A stretch of DNA of 64,000 nt. Origin: Streptococcus sp. F0442 (GTDB lineage Bacteria; Bacillota; Bacilli; Lactobacillales; Streptococcaceae). The notes under the pieces were generated by a model. The model saw only the letters and a program-made list of their open reading frames with translations. It was not told where the DNA came from and searched no databases. The stretch spans positions 124,001 through 188,000 of the forward strand of contig NZ_KB373314.1 of the NCBI RefSeq assembly GCF_000314795.2, read 5' to 3'. Of this stretch, positions 24,375-34,471 are shown one piece after another (the stretch's first letter is position 1; every line of letters starts with the position of its first letter). The position numbers and the translations under genes are program-made.

Positions 24375-25898
24375 ATGTTATCGAAAAGTAAACGTATTCT
24401 ATTTGGGATGCTTCATGTTGTCATGTTGCTAGTGATGGTCCACTGGTTCTTGATCAGTGTGACCTATCTGAGAGAGATTTCATGGTTAGCCATTTTAGGT
24501 GCTGGATTGCTATTTCTGCTAGCCTGGTTGAAACGCGGTGGGGTAAAAAGAGCCATTGCTTGGTTGACCCGTCATAAAACAGGCTTCTTGCTTGGCGCGA
24601 TCATCTGTCAGTTAATCTTTATGATTTGTGCGGAGCTTTTGATCCGTCGGGATGCTGCAGTTGTTTTCAAAGGGGCATTTGATCTTCTTAAACAATCTTC
24701 CATCACCAACTACCTCAGTCGCAATCCTAATAACATTCCGCTCTTTCTCTATGAAAAGTTTTTCTATGTTTTCTTCGGTTCTAGCGGCTTGTGGGTTATG
24801 CAGGCTCTCAATATACTCTATGTCAATCTGGGTGCCGTCCTCTTGTACAAACTGTCCCAGAAGCATTTCAATCAGAAAACGGCTGATCTAGTTTATCTCT
24901 TTTATGTCAGCTTGATCTGTTACTCACCTTATTTCTATTCCATGTATACGGATATTCCTCCGCTTCCTTTGATCGCTCTTCAATTGTGGTGGGCCTTGGA
25001 TCTCTTGAAGGAAGACCAAGCAGGGATCTCCTGGAAGAAGATGTTTGCTTTAGGAATTTTATCTGGCGTGACCATGTTGATCCGTCCAACGACGATTATT
25101 ATCATGATTGCCTTTTGGGCTGTCCTCTTCTTTAGAGGAAACTGGAAGGCCTTTGGCAAGATTGCTACGGTGACCGTGATGATGACGGGCTTTGTCTTTG
25201 CAGGATTGAATACAGCGGTCAATCATCAAACAGTTGTACCAATCTTGAAACAAGAAGGTTTGGCTAAAGGACCACTCTTGTTTATCAATCTGGGCTTGAC
25301 AGATATGGGGCATAACCAAGAAGATATGAAAGAAGGCTTGCTAGCTTATATTGATAAGGACAAGCGCTCAGACTATAACAATGGTCTCTTTAAGAAAGAA
25401 AATGTTATCAAAGAAATCAAGCGCCGTCTCAAGGAGTATGGTACTTGGGGTTTGCTGGGGCATATCTACTACAAGCAGTCTTTGACGGTAGCAGAAGGGA
25501 CCCTTGGTTGGCTGTACCGAGATGTAGAGTATGAGAAGACACCTTATATTAATCCTCTCTTTGCGCCACTGACTAAAAACAATGGTCTGGCCAAATGGGT
25601 GCGAACCTATTTCCTTAGCACGGATCGCCCACAGTACAAGTATTATGAATTTGTGAAACAGTTGATCTGGATCGTCCTATCAGCTGGCTTGGTTGGGGCT
25701 TATCTCAAACGTCGAGATACAGATGCCTTTAACTTCCTTTCCTTAGCGGTCTTTGGCGGCTTGCTCTTCTTAACCATCTTTGAAGGTGGGAAGACCCGTT
25801 ACCTCATCCAATTCTTGCCGCAAATTTTGCTAGTGGCTTCGATCGGTCTAGCAGGATTTACCAAGAAAGAAAATACACAAAAACTCTCGCTTGTTTAA
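24375..25898 (+). CDS. PMT/ArnT-like membrane glycosyltransferase
   Basis: A 507-residue protein with about eleven spans. The arrangement of a first outer loop after the second or third helix, SLICYSPYFYSMYTDIPPLP with its conserved acidic residue, and GVTMLIRPTTIIIMIAFW resembles the PMT/GT39 superfamily, which uses polyprenyl-phosphate sugars at the outer membrane face. The canonical DE motif of the first loop is not evident, so this is a distant member. Its promoter places transcription at the ATG, and a terminator isolates it from ung. Confidence 0.65.
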   Translation: MLSKSKRILFGMLHVVMLLVMVHWFLISVTYLREISWLAILGAGLLFLLAWLKRGGVKRAIAWLTRHKTGFLLGAIICQLIFMICAELLIRRDAAVVFKGAFDLLKQSSITNYLSRNPNNIPLFLYEKFFYVFFGSSGLWVMQALNILYVNLGAVLLYKLSQKHFNQKTADLVYLFYVSLICYSPYFYSMYTDIPPLPLIALQLWWALDLLKEDQAGISWKKMFALGILSGVTMLIRPTTIIIMIAFWAVLFFRGNWKAFGKIATVTVMMTGFVFAGLNTAVNHQTVVPILKQEGLAKGPLLFINLGLTDMGHNQEDMKEGLLAYIDKDKRSDYNNGLFKKENVIKEIKRRLKEYGTWGLLGHIYYKQSLTVAEGTLGWLYRDVEYEKTPYINPLFAPLTKNNGLAKWVRTYFLSTDRPQYKYYEFVKQLIWIVLSAGLVGAYLKRRDTDAFNFLSLAVFGGLLFLTIFEGGKTRYLIQFLPQILLVASIGLAGFTKKENTQKLSLV

Positions 25899-25909
25899 CA
25901 GGCAGAACC

Positions 25910-25942
25910 AGAGGTTGGATAAAATAGTCCAGCCTCTTTTTT
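25910..25942 (+). terminator. Terminator after the PMT-like gene
   Basis: AGAGGTTGGA / TCCAGCCTCT stem (one G-U pair) and T6. Confidence 0.88.
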
Positions 25943-25965
25943 ATCCAGTGGATCTGTGTCAAATG

Positions 25966-25974
25966 TGGTATAAT
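25966..25974 (+). promoter_or_regulatory. ung promoter (extended -10)
   Basis: TGGTATAAT 36 nt before the ung ATG; it probably also serves the Nudix, pyrC, GDSL and YpmS genes. Confidence 0.6.
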
Positions 25975-26010
25975 GAAAGGTAAGAATTTATTGGATAGCG
26001 GAGAGTTTCC

Positions 26011-26664
26011 ATGCAACATTCCCCTTGGCATGAAGCCATCAAATCCCATCTTCCAGAAGGGTATTTTCACCAGATCAATGACTTTATGAATGAGGTCTAT
26101 AGCAAAGGAGTGGTCTATCCACCGCGTGACAAGGTCTTTAAGGCCTTGCAGACGACTGAGATGGATCAGGTCAAGGTCTTGATTTTAGGCCAAGATCCCT
26201 ACCACGGACCGGACCAAGCGCAAGGCTTAAGTTTTTCTGTGCCGGATCATGTCCCAGCCCCCCCTTCTTTGCAAAATATTCTCAAAGAATTGCGCTCAGA
26301 TATTGGAGAGAAGCGGTCGCATGATCTGACCTCTTGGGCAGAGCAAGGGGTACTATTGCTCAATGCCTGCTTGACGGTTCCTGCTGGTCAGGCCAATGGC
26401 CATGCGGGACAAATTTGGGAGCCGTTCACAGATGCTGTGATCAAGGTGGTCAATGAGTTGGAGGAGCCAGTTGTCTTTATCCTCTGGGGATCTTATGCCC
26501 GTAAGAAAAAGCCTCTGATTACCCACGATCGACATTTGGTCCTTGAATCAGCTCACCCAAGTCCCTTATCGGCCTACCGAGGATTCTTTGGTACCCAACC
26601 CTTTTCAAAAACCAATCAATTTTTGACAGAGGCGGGACGCGAGCCAATTGATTGGTTAAGATAG
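26011..26664 (+). CDS. ung: Uracil-DNA glycosylase
   Basis: Removes uracil from DNA at the start of base excision repair. The 217-residue enzyme has the catalytic water-activating motif [18 protein letters not shown] near residue 62, [14 protein letters not shown], and the DNA-binding loop [13 protein letters not shown] with the catalytic histidine. GGAGAG precedes the ATG. It is followed after 9 nt by a Nudix hydrolase gene, a sanitation enzyme, and then by pyrC. Confidence 0.97.
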   Translation: MQHSPWHEAIKSHLPEGYFHQINDFMNEVYSKGVVYPPRDKVFKALQTTEMDQVKVLILGQDPYHGPDQAQGLSFSVPDHVPAPPSLQNILKELRSDIGEKRSHDLTSWAEQGVLLLNACLTVPAGQANGHAGQIWEPFTDAVIKVVNELEEPVVFILWGSYARKKKPLITHDRHLVLESAHPSPLSAYRGFFGTQPFSKTNQFLTEAGREPIDWLR

Positions 26665-26673
26665 GAGAAAGAA

Positions 26674-27138
26674 ATGCCACAATTAGCAACGATTTGTTAT
26701 ATCGACAATGGGAAAGAATTTCTCATGTTGCATCGCAATAAAAAGCCCAATGATGTCCATGAAGGTAAATGGATCGGGGTTGGTGGAAAATTAGAACGCG
26801 GGGAAACCCCACAGGAGTGTGCGGCGCGTGAGATTTTTGAGGAGACAGGACTTAGAGCCAAGCCAGTCTTGAAAGGGATCATTACCTTTCCAGAGTTTAC
26901 TCCGGACTTGGACTGGTACACTTATGTCTTTAAGGTAACGGACTTTGAGGGAGAACTGATCGAGTGTAACGAAGGAACCTTGGAGTGGGTACCTTATGAT
27001 CAAGTCCTCTTAAAACCTACCTGGGAGGGGGACCACACCTTTGTCGAGTGGTTGTTAGAGGATAAACCCTTCTTTTCAGCAATGTTTCGCTATGATGGGG
27101 ATCGCTTGCTAGAGTCCCATGTCGATTTTTATGAATAA
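26674..27138 (+). CDS. mutX: Nudix hydrolase, MutT/MutX type
   Basis: A 154-residue Nudix protein with the complete box [18 protein letters not shown] followed by FEETGL, the Mg-binding signature G-x5-E-x7-R-E-x2-E-E-x-G. In streptococci the ortholog next to ung is annotated as an 8-oxo-dGTP diphosphatase; substrate is inferred from this context. AGGAG precedes the ATG. It lies between ung and pyrC with spacings of 9 and 11 nt, so one mRNA is likely. Confidence 0.88.
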   Translation: MPQLATICYIDNGKEFLMLHRNKKPNDVHEGKWIGVGGKLERGETPQECAAREIFEETGLRAKPVLKGIITFPEFTPDLDWYTYVFKVTDFEGELIECNEGTLEWVPYDQVLLKPTWEGDHTFVEWLLEDKPFFSAMFRYDGDRLLESHVDFYE

Positions 27139-27149
27139 AGGAGAATGCA

Positions 27150-28418
27150 ATGGTTGTCATTAAAAATGGTCGTGTCATGGATCCAAAGACCGGTTTGGAT
27201 CAAGTCTGTGACCTTCGCATCGAAGGAAAGAAAATTGTAGAGATCGCTGAAAATCTTCCAACGGATGGACAAGAGGTCCTTGATGCCTCAGGTCTAGTGG
27301 TAGCTCCTGGTTTGATCGATGTGCACGTGCATTTTCGTGAACCCGGTCAAACCCATAAAGAAGACATCCATACAGGTGCTTTAGCAGCAGCTGCGGGTGG
27401 GTTTACCCGAGTGGTTATGATGGCCAATACCAATCCGACCATTTCAGATATTCCTACCTTAGAGGAAGTCTTAGCTTCTGCAGCCAAGGAAAATCTCCAC
27501 ATTCATACGGTTGCGACGGTGACCAAGAATTTTGACGGTCAACACCTGACAGATTTTGAAAGCTTGCTTAAGGCTGGTGCGGTAGGATTTTCAGATGATG
27601 GGATTCCCCTTCAAAGCACCAAGGTTGTCCGCCAAGCTTTGGAAGAAGCTAAGCGTCTAGGAACCTTTATTAGTCTGCATGAAGAAGACCCTGAGTTGAA
27701 TGGCATTCTTGGGTTGAATGAGAACATTGCCAAGGAACATTTTCATGTCTGTGGAGCGACGGGTGTAGCTGAATACTCAATGGCAGCGCGGGATGCCATG
27801 ATTGCCCATGCGACAGGTGCCCACCTCCATATCCAACACCTTTCTAAGGAAGAAAGTGTCAAGGTGGTGGAATTTGCCCAAGGATTAGGAGCTCATGTGA
27901 CGGCAGAAGTGGCACCTCAACACTTTTCGAAAACCGAGAGTCTGCTCTTGACTAAAGGAAGCAATGCTAAGATGAATCCACCTCTTCGCTTGGAATCAGA
28001 CCGTCTAGCAGTGATTGAAGGCTTGAAGTCAGGCGTCATCTCCGTGATTGCGACGGATCACGCGCCTCACCATGCGGATGAGAAGAATGTTCCTGATATT
28101 ACCAAGGCCCCGTCTGGAATGACCGGTCTTGAAACCTCACTTTCTCTTGGTTTGACCTACTTGGTCCATGCAGGACATTTGAGCCTCATGCAATTGCTAG
28201 AAAAGATGTCCTATAATCCAGCACGTCTCTATGATTTTGATGCCGGCTATATTGCTGTGGATAGACCAGCAGATTTGACCCTCTTTGATCCGGAAGCAGA
28301 TCGTCTGGTATCGGATCATTTCGCTTCAAAAGCGGGCAATTCACCATTTGTGGGTGAAACATTAAAAGGGAAAGTTGCTTATACAATCTGTGATGGACAA
28401 GTGATTTTCCAAGGATAA
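27150..28418 (+). CDS. pyrC: Dihydroorotase
   Basis: Cyclises carbamoyl-aspartate to dihydroorotate. A 422-residue type I amidohydrolase with metal ligands in [10 protein letters not shown] near residue 58, [16 protein letters not shown], the glycine-rich DDGIPLQ, histidines around [11 protein letters not shown], and the catalytic aspartate in [19 protein letters not shown] precedes the ATG. It is not behind a PyrR loop in this window but is cotranscribed with ung and mutX. Confidence 0.95.
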   Translation: MVVIKNGRVMDPKTGLDQVCDLRIEGKKIVEIAENLPTDGQEVLDASGLVVAPGLIDVHVHFREPGQTHKEDIHTGALAAAAGGFTRVVMMANTNPTISDIPTLEEVLASAAKENLHIHTVATVTKNFDGQHLTDFESLLKAGAVGFSDDGIPLQSTKVVRQALEEAKRLGTFISLHEEDPELNGILGLNENIAKEHFHVCGATGVAEYSMAARDAMIAHATGAHLHIQHLSKEESVKVVEFAQGLGAHVTAEVAPQHFSKTESLLLTKGSNAKMNPPLRLESDRLAVIEGLKSGVISVIATDHAPHHADEKNVPDITKAPSGMTGLETSLSLGLTYLVHAGHLSLMQLLEKMSYNPARLYDFDAGYIAVDRPADLTLFDPEADRLVSDHFASKAGNSPFVGETLKGKVAYTICDGQVIFQG

Positions 28419-28432
28419 GTGATCGTATTCAT

Positions 28433-29275
28433 ATGAATCTTAAAAAAATGATGCAAGGCTTGGTTTTCTTTTTAACCAGCCTTCTTGTCTTTGTCTTTCT
28501 ATTTCGTGCCCTGCTACCAACTGCGTCCCCTCGCATGACCAAGCCCAAAATGGCTACGAAAGAAGTCACCTATACTTATGTAGCTCTAGGAGATTCACTG
28601 ACCGAAGGAGTAGGGGATAGCACCAAGCAAGGGGGCTTTGTCCCCATCCTTGCCCAAAGCCTGTCCAATGAAAATGACGGCCAGTACCAGACTGTTAACT
28701 ATGGAGTCGCTGGAAATACAAGTGCTCAGATTTTAGAGCGGCTCACGAAGCAAACTGACCTTCAGAAGGATCTCAAGAAGGCGCGTGTCATGACCTTAAC
28801 GGTTGGGGGAAATGATCTTCGAAAAATCATTGTCGATCATCTGAATGATTTTTCTCTTTCAGATATCCAAAAACCGCTCAAGAATTATACAGCTAACCTT
28901 AAAGAAATTATCACCAAGGCCAGAAAGGACAATCCTCATCTTCCTATTTATGTAGTGGGGATCTACAATCCTCTTTACCTGAATTTTCCTGAATTAACCA
29001 GTATTCAGGCGGCTGTAGATCGTTGGAATGAGACGACGGAAGAAACTATCGCGCAATTTGATCAGGTCTATTTCGTTCCGATCAATGATCTGCTCTATAA
29101 AGGAATTGATGGAAAAATGGGCGTATCAGAAATCAGTGACGGGAAGACAACCGTTATCAATGATGCCCTGTATGAAGAGGATAGTTTCCACCCCAACAAT
29201 ACGGGCTATGAAAAGATGAAACAAGCAATATTGGAGAAAATCAATGCCACGAAGAAAACTTGGAGTCAAAAATAA
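28433..29275 (+). CDS. Membrane-anchored GDSL/SGNH hydrolase
   Basis: A 280-residue protein with one N-terminal span (GLVFFLTSLLVFVFLFRALL) that anchors an extracellular SGNH esterase domain. Block I is YVALGDSLTEGVGD with the catalytic serine, the glycine block is NYGVAGNTSAQIL, the asparagine block TVGGNDLRK, and block V SFHPNNTGYEKM with Asp/His. Such YpmR-like enzymes act on esterified lipids or envelope polymers. Its end overlaps the YpmS-like gene by 32 bp, so the two are coupled. Confidence 0.88.
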   Translation: MNLKKMMQGLVFFLTSLLVFVFLFRALLPTASPRMTKPKMATKEVTYTYVALGDSLTEGVGDSTKQGGFVPILAQSLSNENDGQYQTVNYGVAGNTSAQILERLTKQTDLQKDLKKARVMTLTVGGNDLRKIIVDHLNDFSLSDIQKPLKNYTANLKEIITKARKDNPHLPIYVVGIYNPLYLNFPELTSIQAAVDRWNETTEETIAQFDQVYFVPINDLLYKGIDGKMGVSEISDGKTTVINDALYEEDSFHPNNTGYEKMKQAILEKINATKKTWSQK

Positions 29276-29876
29276 TCCCATAAAAGAGAAGATCACCTTC
29301 CTTCAAAAAATTAATATTTGGAAATGGTTGTTTTTAGGCTTGGTCAGCCTTCTCTTAGCCGTCGTTATAGTCGTGCAAGGACGCTTAGCAAGTCCAAGAG
29401 AAGATGTTAGCCAGCTTCATCAGACAGTTAGGAGCAAAGATGTCAAAGTTGGGACTATGACGACTACCCGTGATCAACTCAATGACACCATCCAATCGCT
29501 TCTAAAAAAATATAAGCTGTCCGACTACAAGGTCTATGCAGATAATCAGCAAGTCCTTTTAGAGGGTCAGTTGAGTCTCTTAGGGAAAGACTACCCCTTA
29601 TACATGTACTTTCAACCTTCCAAATTGGAAAACGGGAATATTCTCTTAACTGTGAAGGATTTTTCGGTAGGAAGCTTTCAAATTCCTCAAAAAATGGTTT
29701 TGCGACTTTTAAGCAAAAATAAAAATATCCCAGATTTTATCCAGATTTCGCCAAAGGAGTCTACCATTACCATTGTACTACCAGAAATTGACAATGACTT
29801 TGGACTCTATGCCAAGGCCAATACCATTGATCTCTATAATGACAAGATCGTTTTTGATTTGTATCAGAAGAAGTAG
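29244..29876 (+). CDS. YpmS-like protein (DUF2140)
   Basis: A 210-residue protein with one N-terminal span (WLFLGLVSLLLAVVIVVQG) and an extracytoplasmic domain that fits DUF2140: MTTTRDQLNDTIQSLLKKYK and LPLYMYFQPS-like segments (GKDYPLYMYFQPSKLENGN), then the C-terminal NDFGLYAKANTIDLYNDKIVF. B. subtilis ypmR and ypmS are also neighbours, which supports the pairing with the SGNH hydrolase. The function is unknown. Confidence 0.8.
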   Translation: MPRRKLGVKNNPIKEKITFLQKINIWKWLFLGLVSLLLAVVIVVQGRLASPREDVSQLHQTVRSKDVKVGTMTTTRDQLNDTIQSLLKKYKLSDYKVYADNQQVLLEGQLSLLGKDYPLYMYFQPSKLENGNILLTVKDFSVGSFQIPQKMVLRLLSKNKNIPDFIQISPKESTITIVLPEIDNDFGLYAKANTIDLYNDKIVFDLYQKK

Positions 29877-29893
29877 AGCGAAAGCTCTATTTT
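29873..29893 (+). terminator. Terminator after the YpmS-like gene
   Basis: AGAGC / GCTCT with a GAAA loop, followed by a T-rich stretch; short but well placed. Confidence 0.55.
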
Positions 29894-29931
29894 GTTTCTA
29901 TTCAAAAAATTCAGAATATTGTAGAAAATTC

Positions 29932-29960
29932 TTGACATTGCTTTTTCCCTATGCTAAAAT
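29932..29960 (+). promoter_or_regulatory. leu operon promoter
   Basis: TTGACA (29932-29937), 17 bp, TAAAAT (29955-29960). Confidence 0.82.
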
Positions 29961-29996
29961 ACTAAACAAGACATTGAACAAAGGAGAAAGTCAAAC

Positions 29997-30050
29997 ATGA
30001 AAACAGCTAAGTTTATTCAATTTGCTTTGTTGTTGAGGTATAAGGGCTAG
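29997..30050 (+). CDS. leu operon leader peptide
   Basis: AAAGGAG precedes ATG of a 17-residue peptide, MKTAKFIQFALLLRYKG, with three consecutive TTG leucine codons near its end. Its stop lies inside the first hairpin of the attenuator. Stalling at scarce Leu-tRNA would keep the antiterminator free. Confidence 0.82.
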   Translation: MKTAKFIQFALLLRYKG

Positions 30051-30129
30051 TGCAGAAGCATTAGTCCTGTTTGGCTTACCAAGCGGGCAAAAACATCTCG
30101 CTTGGTTGACCGAGTGAGATGTTTTTCTT
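30044..30129 (+). promoter_or_regulatory. leu attenuator
   Basis: Pause hairpin GGGCTAGTGC/GCATTAGTCC (30044-30067). Terminator AACATCTC/GAGATGTT with T run (30089-30129). An antiterminator is visible: ACCAAGC (30078-30084) is complementary to GCTTGGT (30100-30106) within the terminator. Confidence 0.82.
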
Positions 30130-30160
30130 TATATCCACTACATAGAAATGAGGAGACCCT

Positions 30161-31723
30161 ATGCGTAAAGTTGAATTTTTAGATACCAGTCTTCGGGATG
30201 GTGAACAGACTCCGGGAGTTAATTTTTCTATCAAAGAAAAGATTGCCATTGCCAAACAATTGGAAAAATGGGGCATTTCTGCTATTGAAGCAGGTTTTCC
30301 AGCAGCCAGTCCTGATTCCTTCACTGCTGTTCAAGAGATTGCGAAGGTCTTGACCAAGACAGCCGTGACAGGTTTGGCCCGTTCAGTCAAATCTGATATC
30401 GATGCTTGCTATGAAGCTTTGAAAGATGCCAAGTATCCGCAAGTTCACGTCTTTATCGCAACGAGCCCGATTCACCGGGAGTTTAAACTCAACAAGACCA
30501 AGGAAGAAATTCTTGAAGCGATCAAGGAACACGTTTCTTACGCTCGCTCAAAATTTGAGGTTGTGGAGTTCTCACCAGAAGATGCGACCCGGACGGAGTT
30601 GGATTTCCTCTTGCAAGTTGTCCAGACTGCGGTCGATGCTGGTGCTAGCTACATCAATATTCCTGATACAGTCGGTTTCACGACACCAGCAGAGTACGGA
30701 GCTATTTTCAAATACTTGATCGACCATGTCAAGACAGATCGTGAGATTATCTATTCCCCTCATTGCCATGATGATCTGGGAATGGCAGTCGCTAATAGCC
30801 TTGCCGCTGTCAAAAATGGAGCTGGTCGTGTCGAAGGAACCATCAATGGCATCGGGGAGCGGGCTGGAAATGCGGCACTTGAAGAAGTAGCGGTCGCTCT
30901 TAATATTCGCGAAGACTATTACCAGGTTGAAAGTCCGATTGTGCTCAATGAAACCATCAATACTTCTGAGTTAGTTTCTCGTTACTCTGGGATTCCAATT
31001 CCTAGAAACAAAGCGGTTGTTGGTGGTAATGCCTTCTCACACGAGTCAGGGATTCACCAAGATGGGGTTCTTAAAAATCCTCTTACCTACGAAATCATCA
31101 CCCCTGAGTTGGTGGGTGTTAAGAGCAATAGTCTCCCTCTTGGAAAATTATCTGGTCGCCATGCCTTTGTCGAAAAATTGCATGAGTTGGGACTGGAATT
31201 CACAGAAGAAGACATCCAGCCATTGTTTGCGAAGTTCAAATCTTTGGCAGACAAGAAACACGAAATCACAGATGCCGATATCCGTGCCCTTGTTGCCGGT
31301 ACTGCAGTGGAAAATCCAGAAGGATTCCAATTTAACGATCTCCGCTTGAGCACCAATGCAGACGAAACCATTACAGCAGCAGTTAGCCTCAGCAATGAAG
31401 AAGGGGAAGTTCTTGAATTCCTTGCCAATGGTCAAGGGTCGGTTGAAGCCATCTTTAATGCGATTGATAAATTCTTCAACCAAACCGTTCGCTTGACCTC
31501 TTACAATATCGATGCGGTGACTGATGGAATCGACGCTCAAGCCCGTGTCTTGGTATCGGTGGAAAATGTCGATACAGATACGATCTTCAATGCCTCTGGT
31601 TTGGATTTTGACGTATTGAAGGCATCTGCTATTGCTTATATCAATGCCAATACGCTGGTTCAAAAAGAGAATGCGGGTGAAATGGGACGAGCTGTCTCTT
31701 ACCGGGATCTTCCACAAGCCTAA
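30161..31723 (+). CDS. leuA: 2-isopropylmalate synthase
   Basis: First committed step of leucine synthesis: acetyl-CoA plus ketoisovalerate gives 2-isopropylmalate. A 520-residue enzyme with a TIM barrel starting [18 protein letters not shown], the metal ligands in [27 protein letters not shown], and a C-terminal regulatory domain of about 130 residues that normally binds leucine for feedback control. GAGGAG-like signal precedes the ATG. It is the first structural gene of the leuABCD operon behind the attenuator. Confidence 0.96.
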   Translation: MRKVEFLDTSLRDGEQTPGVNFSIKEKIAIAKQLEKWGISAIEAGFPAASPDSFTAVQEIAKVLTKTAVTGLARSVKSDIDACYEALKDAKYPQVHVFIATSPIHREFKLNKTKEEILEAIKEHVSYARSKFEVVEFSPEDATRTELDFLLQVVQTAVDAGASYINIPDTVGFTTPAEYGAIFKYLIDHVKTDREIIYSPHCHDDLGMAVANSLAAVKNGAGRVEGTINGIGERAGNAALEEVAVALNIREDYYQVESPIVLNETINTSELVSRYSGIPIPRNKAVVGGNAFSHESGIHQDGVLKNPLTYEIITPELVGVKSNSLPLGKLSGRHAFVEKLHELGLEFTEEDIQPLFAKFKSLADKKHEITDADIRALVAGTAVENPEGFQFNDLRLSTNADETITAAVSLSNEEGEVLEFLANGQGSVEAIFNAIDKFFNQTVRLTSYNIDAVTDGIDAQARVLVSVENVDTDTIFNASGLDFDVLKASAIAYINANTLVQKENAGEMGRAVSYRDLPQA

Positions 31724-31735
31724 GAGGAAATGAAC

Positions 31736-32773
31736 ATGACAAAGAAAATTGTAACACTTGCAGGAGATGGGATTGGCCCTGAGATCATGGCAGCTGGACT
31801 AGAGGTTCTCGCAGCCGTTGCTCCCAAAATTGGCTTTGATTATATCCTAGAAGACAAACCTTTTGGGGGTGCTGGGATTGATGCCACTGGCCACCCACTT
31901 CCCCAAGATACTCTAGAAGCAGCTAAAGGAGCGGATGCTATTCTTCTCGCAGCCATCGGGAGTCCTGAGTATGACCATGCTCCTGTTCGTCCAGAACAAG
32001 GGTTGCTCGCTATTCGCAAGGAATTAAATCTTTTTGCAAATATTCGACCTGTACGGATTTTTGACGCCTTGAAACACCTGTCTCCTTTGAAACCAGAGCG
32101 TATCGAGGGTGTCGACTTCGTGGTTGTGCGTGAATTGACAGGTGGGATTTACTTTGGAGAGCATATTTTGAAAGAAGATACAGCGCGCGATATCAATGAT
32201 TACAGTACAGAAGAAATCCGTCGGATTATGCGCCAAGCCTTCAAGATTGCGCAAGGACGTGGCAAGAAAGTGACCAGTATCGATAAGCAAAATGTCCTTG
32301 CAACGTCTAAATTGTGGCGCCAAGTAGCAGAAGAAGTTGCCAAAGAATTTCCAGATGTGACTTTAGAGCACCAGCTTGTAGACAGTGCAGCCATGATCAT
32401 GATTACCAATCCAGCTCGCTTTGATGTTGTCGTAACAGAGAATCTATTTGGAGATATCTTATCTGACGAATCGAGTGTCCTTCCTGGAACACTAGGTGTG
32501 ATGCCGTCTGCCAGTCATTCTGACCAAGGACCAAGTATGTACGAACCGATTCATGGTTCAGCACCAGATATTGCTGGTCAAGGTATTGCCAATCCGATTT
32601 CCATGATCCTCTCCGTTTCCATGATGCTCCGAGACAGTTTTGGAGAAACAGCAGGTGCAGAAATGATCGAAGAAGCGGTCAATCAAACCTTGAATCAGGG
32701 GATTTTAACCCGAGATCTAGGTGGTCAGGCTTCGACTGCAGAGATGACAGCAGCTATCATAAGGAATCTCTAA
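31736..32773 (+). CDS. leuB: 3-isopropylmalate dehydrogenase
   Basis: NAD-dependent oxidative decarboxylation of 3-isopropylmalate. The 345-residue protein has GDGIGPEIMAAGLEVL, the substrate-binding RPEQGLLAIRKELNLFANIR, VRELTGGIYFG, and the NAD site HGSAPDIAGQGIANP. AGAGGAA suits the ATG at 31736 better than an in-frame ATG six bases earlier. It is followed one base later by a DUF1294 gene. Confidence 0.96.
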   Translation: MTKKIVTLAGDGIGPEIMAAGLEVLAAVAPKIGFDYILEDKPFGGAGIDATGHPLPQDTLEAAKGADAILLAAIGSPEYDHAPVRPEQGLLAIRKELNLFANIRPVRIFDALKHLSPLKPERIEGVDFVVVRELTGGIYFGEHILKEDTARDINDYSTEEIRRIMRQAFKIAQGRGKKVTSIDKQNVLATSKLWRQVAEEVAKEFPDVTLEHQLVDSAAMIMITNPARFDVVVTENLFGDILSDESSVLPGTLGVMPSASHSDQGPSMYEPIHGSAPDIAGQGIANPISMILSVSMMLRDSFGETAGAEMIEEAVNQTLNQGILTRDLGGQASTAEMTAAIIRNL

Positions 32774-32774
32774 G

Positions 32775-33053
32775 ATGACTTGGAGAGATCGCTGTTTAAT
32801 GGTCATTGCTCTTTGGAATGGTATGGTCTTTCTGACCTATGGCTTAGATAAGCGAAAAGCCATTCAAAACAGATGGCGGATTCCTGAAAAGGTCCTCTTA
32901 CTCGAGAGCTGGCTACTTGGTGGATTTGGATCTCTTATAGGTGGGCATCTCTTTCACCACAAGGTACGAAAATGGTATTTCCAAGTCACCTGGTGGATGA
33001 GTAGCCTTCTCTTAGCAGGTATCCTCTTTCTAATCCTTCAATGGATTCCCTAG
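32775..33053 (+). CDS. DUF1294 membrane protein inside the leu operon
   Basis: Ninety-two residues with DUF1294 marks: NGMVFLTYGLDKRKA near the start, RIPEKVLLLESWLLGGFGSL and a HKVRKWYF segment, with three short membrane spans. It starts one base after the leuB stop and ends 24 nt before leuC, so it is translated with the leucine genes. The family has no known function; a link to leucine synthesis is not established. Confidence 0.85.
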   Translation: MTWRDRCLMVIALWNGMVFLTYGLDKRKAIQNRWRIPEKVLLLESWLLGGFGSLIGGHLFHHKVRKWYFQVTWWMSSLLLAGILFLILQWIP

Positions 33054-33077
33054 CAACAAGATAAATGGAGAAAGACG

Positions 33078-34460
33078 ATGAGTGGAAAATCTATCTTTGA
33101 TAAACTTTGGGACCGCCACGTGATTACAGGAGTGGAAGGGCAACCCCAACTCATGTACGTGGACCAACACTATATCCACGAAGTGACGAGTCCGCAAGCC
33201 TTTCAAGGATTACGGGATGCAGGACGCAAGGTTCGACGACCCGATTTAACCTTTGGAACCTTTGATCATAATGTTCCAACGGTCAATATTTTTGATATCC
33301 GAGATGTCATTTCAAAGGCCCAGATTGATAAATTAGCTGAGAATGTAGTAGAATTTGGGATTGATCATGCAGGTCACGGTTCTGCTAAGCAAGGAATCGT
33401 GCATATGGTGGGTCCTGAAACTGGTCGGACCCAGCCAGGAAAATTTATTGTCTGTGGAGACAGCCACACCGCAACCCACGGAGCCTTCGGAGCCATTGCT
33501 TTTGGAATTGGAACTAGTGAAGTGGAGCATGTCTTTGCCACCCAAACCCTCTGGCAAGTCAAACCAAAGAAGATGTTGGTCGAATTCACCGGTACCCCAC
33601 AAAAAGGGATCTATTCAAAAGATTACATTTTAGCTTTGATAGCGCATTATGGTGTTGCGTGTGGAGTTGGCTATGTCGTAGAGTATCGAGGAGAAGCGAT
33701 TGATCGCTTGACCATGGAAGAACGCATGACCATCTGCAATATGTCGATCGAGTTTGGATCCAAAATGGGGATCATGAATCCAGATGAGACGACCTTTGAC
33801 TATCTTCGGGGACGCGAATGTGTGCCAAGTGATTTTGAGGCCGCAGTAGCTGACTGGAAGACTCTGGTCAGTGATGACGATGCCGTTTATGACAAGGTCA
33901 TCCGTATGGATGTATCCGAATTAGCTCCGATGGTGACTTGGGGGACAAATCCTTCTATGGGAGTAGACTTTGAGACACCCTTCCCAGAGATTCGTGACAT
34001 GAATGATGAACGGGCTTATCATTATATGGATTTAGAGCCTGGTCAAAAACCAGCAGACATTGAATTGGGCTATATCTTTATCGGTTCCTGTACCAATGCG
34101 CGTCTCAGTGATTTAGAGCTAGCGTCCAAGTTTGTGAAAGGCAAAAAAATCGCGCCTAACTTAACAGCTATTGTCGTACCTGGCTCTCGTCCAGTAAAGC
34201 AAGCCGCTGAAAAGTTGGGTTTGGATCAAATCTTTATGGATGCAGGCTTTGAATGGCGTGATCCAGGTTGCTCCATGTGTCTCGGGATGAACCCAGACAA
34301 GGTGCCGGATGGCGTCCACTGTGCCTCTACTAGCAACCGGAACTTTGAAGACCGCCAAGGATTTGGGGCTAAAACCCATCTCTGTAGCCCCGCTATGGCC
34401 GCTGCAGCAGCAATTGCCGGTCGCTTTGTCGATGTGCGCCAAATGCCTGAAGTCCAGTAA
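33078..34460 (+). CDS. leuC: 3-isopropylmalate dehydratase large subunit
   Basis: With LeuD isomerises 2- to 3-isopropylmalate using a [4Fe-4S] cluster. A 460-residue aconitase-family protein with [32 protein letters not shown], cluster cysteines in [14 protein letters not shown] and [13 protein letters not shown], and [12 protein letters not shown] precedes the ATG. It is followed by leuD after 11 nt. Confidence 0.96.
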   Translation: MSGKSIFDKLWDRHVITGVEGQPQLMYVDQHYIHEVTSPQAFQGLRDAGRKVRRPDLTFGTFDHNVPTVNIFDIRDVISKAQIDKLAENVVEFGIDHAGHGSAKQGIVHMVGPETGRTQPGKFIVCGDSHTATHGAFGAIAFGIGTSEVEHVFATQTLWQVKPKKMLVEFTGTPQKGIYSKDYILALIAHYGVACGVGYVVEYRGEAIDRLTMEERMTICNMSIEFGSKMGIMNPDETTFDYLRGRECVPSDFEAAVADWKTLVSDDDAVYDKVIRMDVSELAPMVTWGTNPSMGVDFETPFPEIRDMNDERAYHYMDLEPGQKPADIELGYIFIGSCTNARLSDLELASKFVKGKKIAPNLTAIVVPGSRPVKQAAEKLGLDQIFMDAGFEWRDPGCSMCLGMNPDKVPDGVHCASTSNRNFEDRQGFGAKTHLCSPAMAAAAAIAGRFVDVRQMPEVQ

Positions 34461-34471
34461 AAGGAGGAAGC

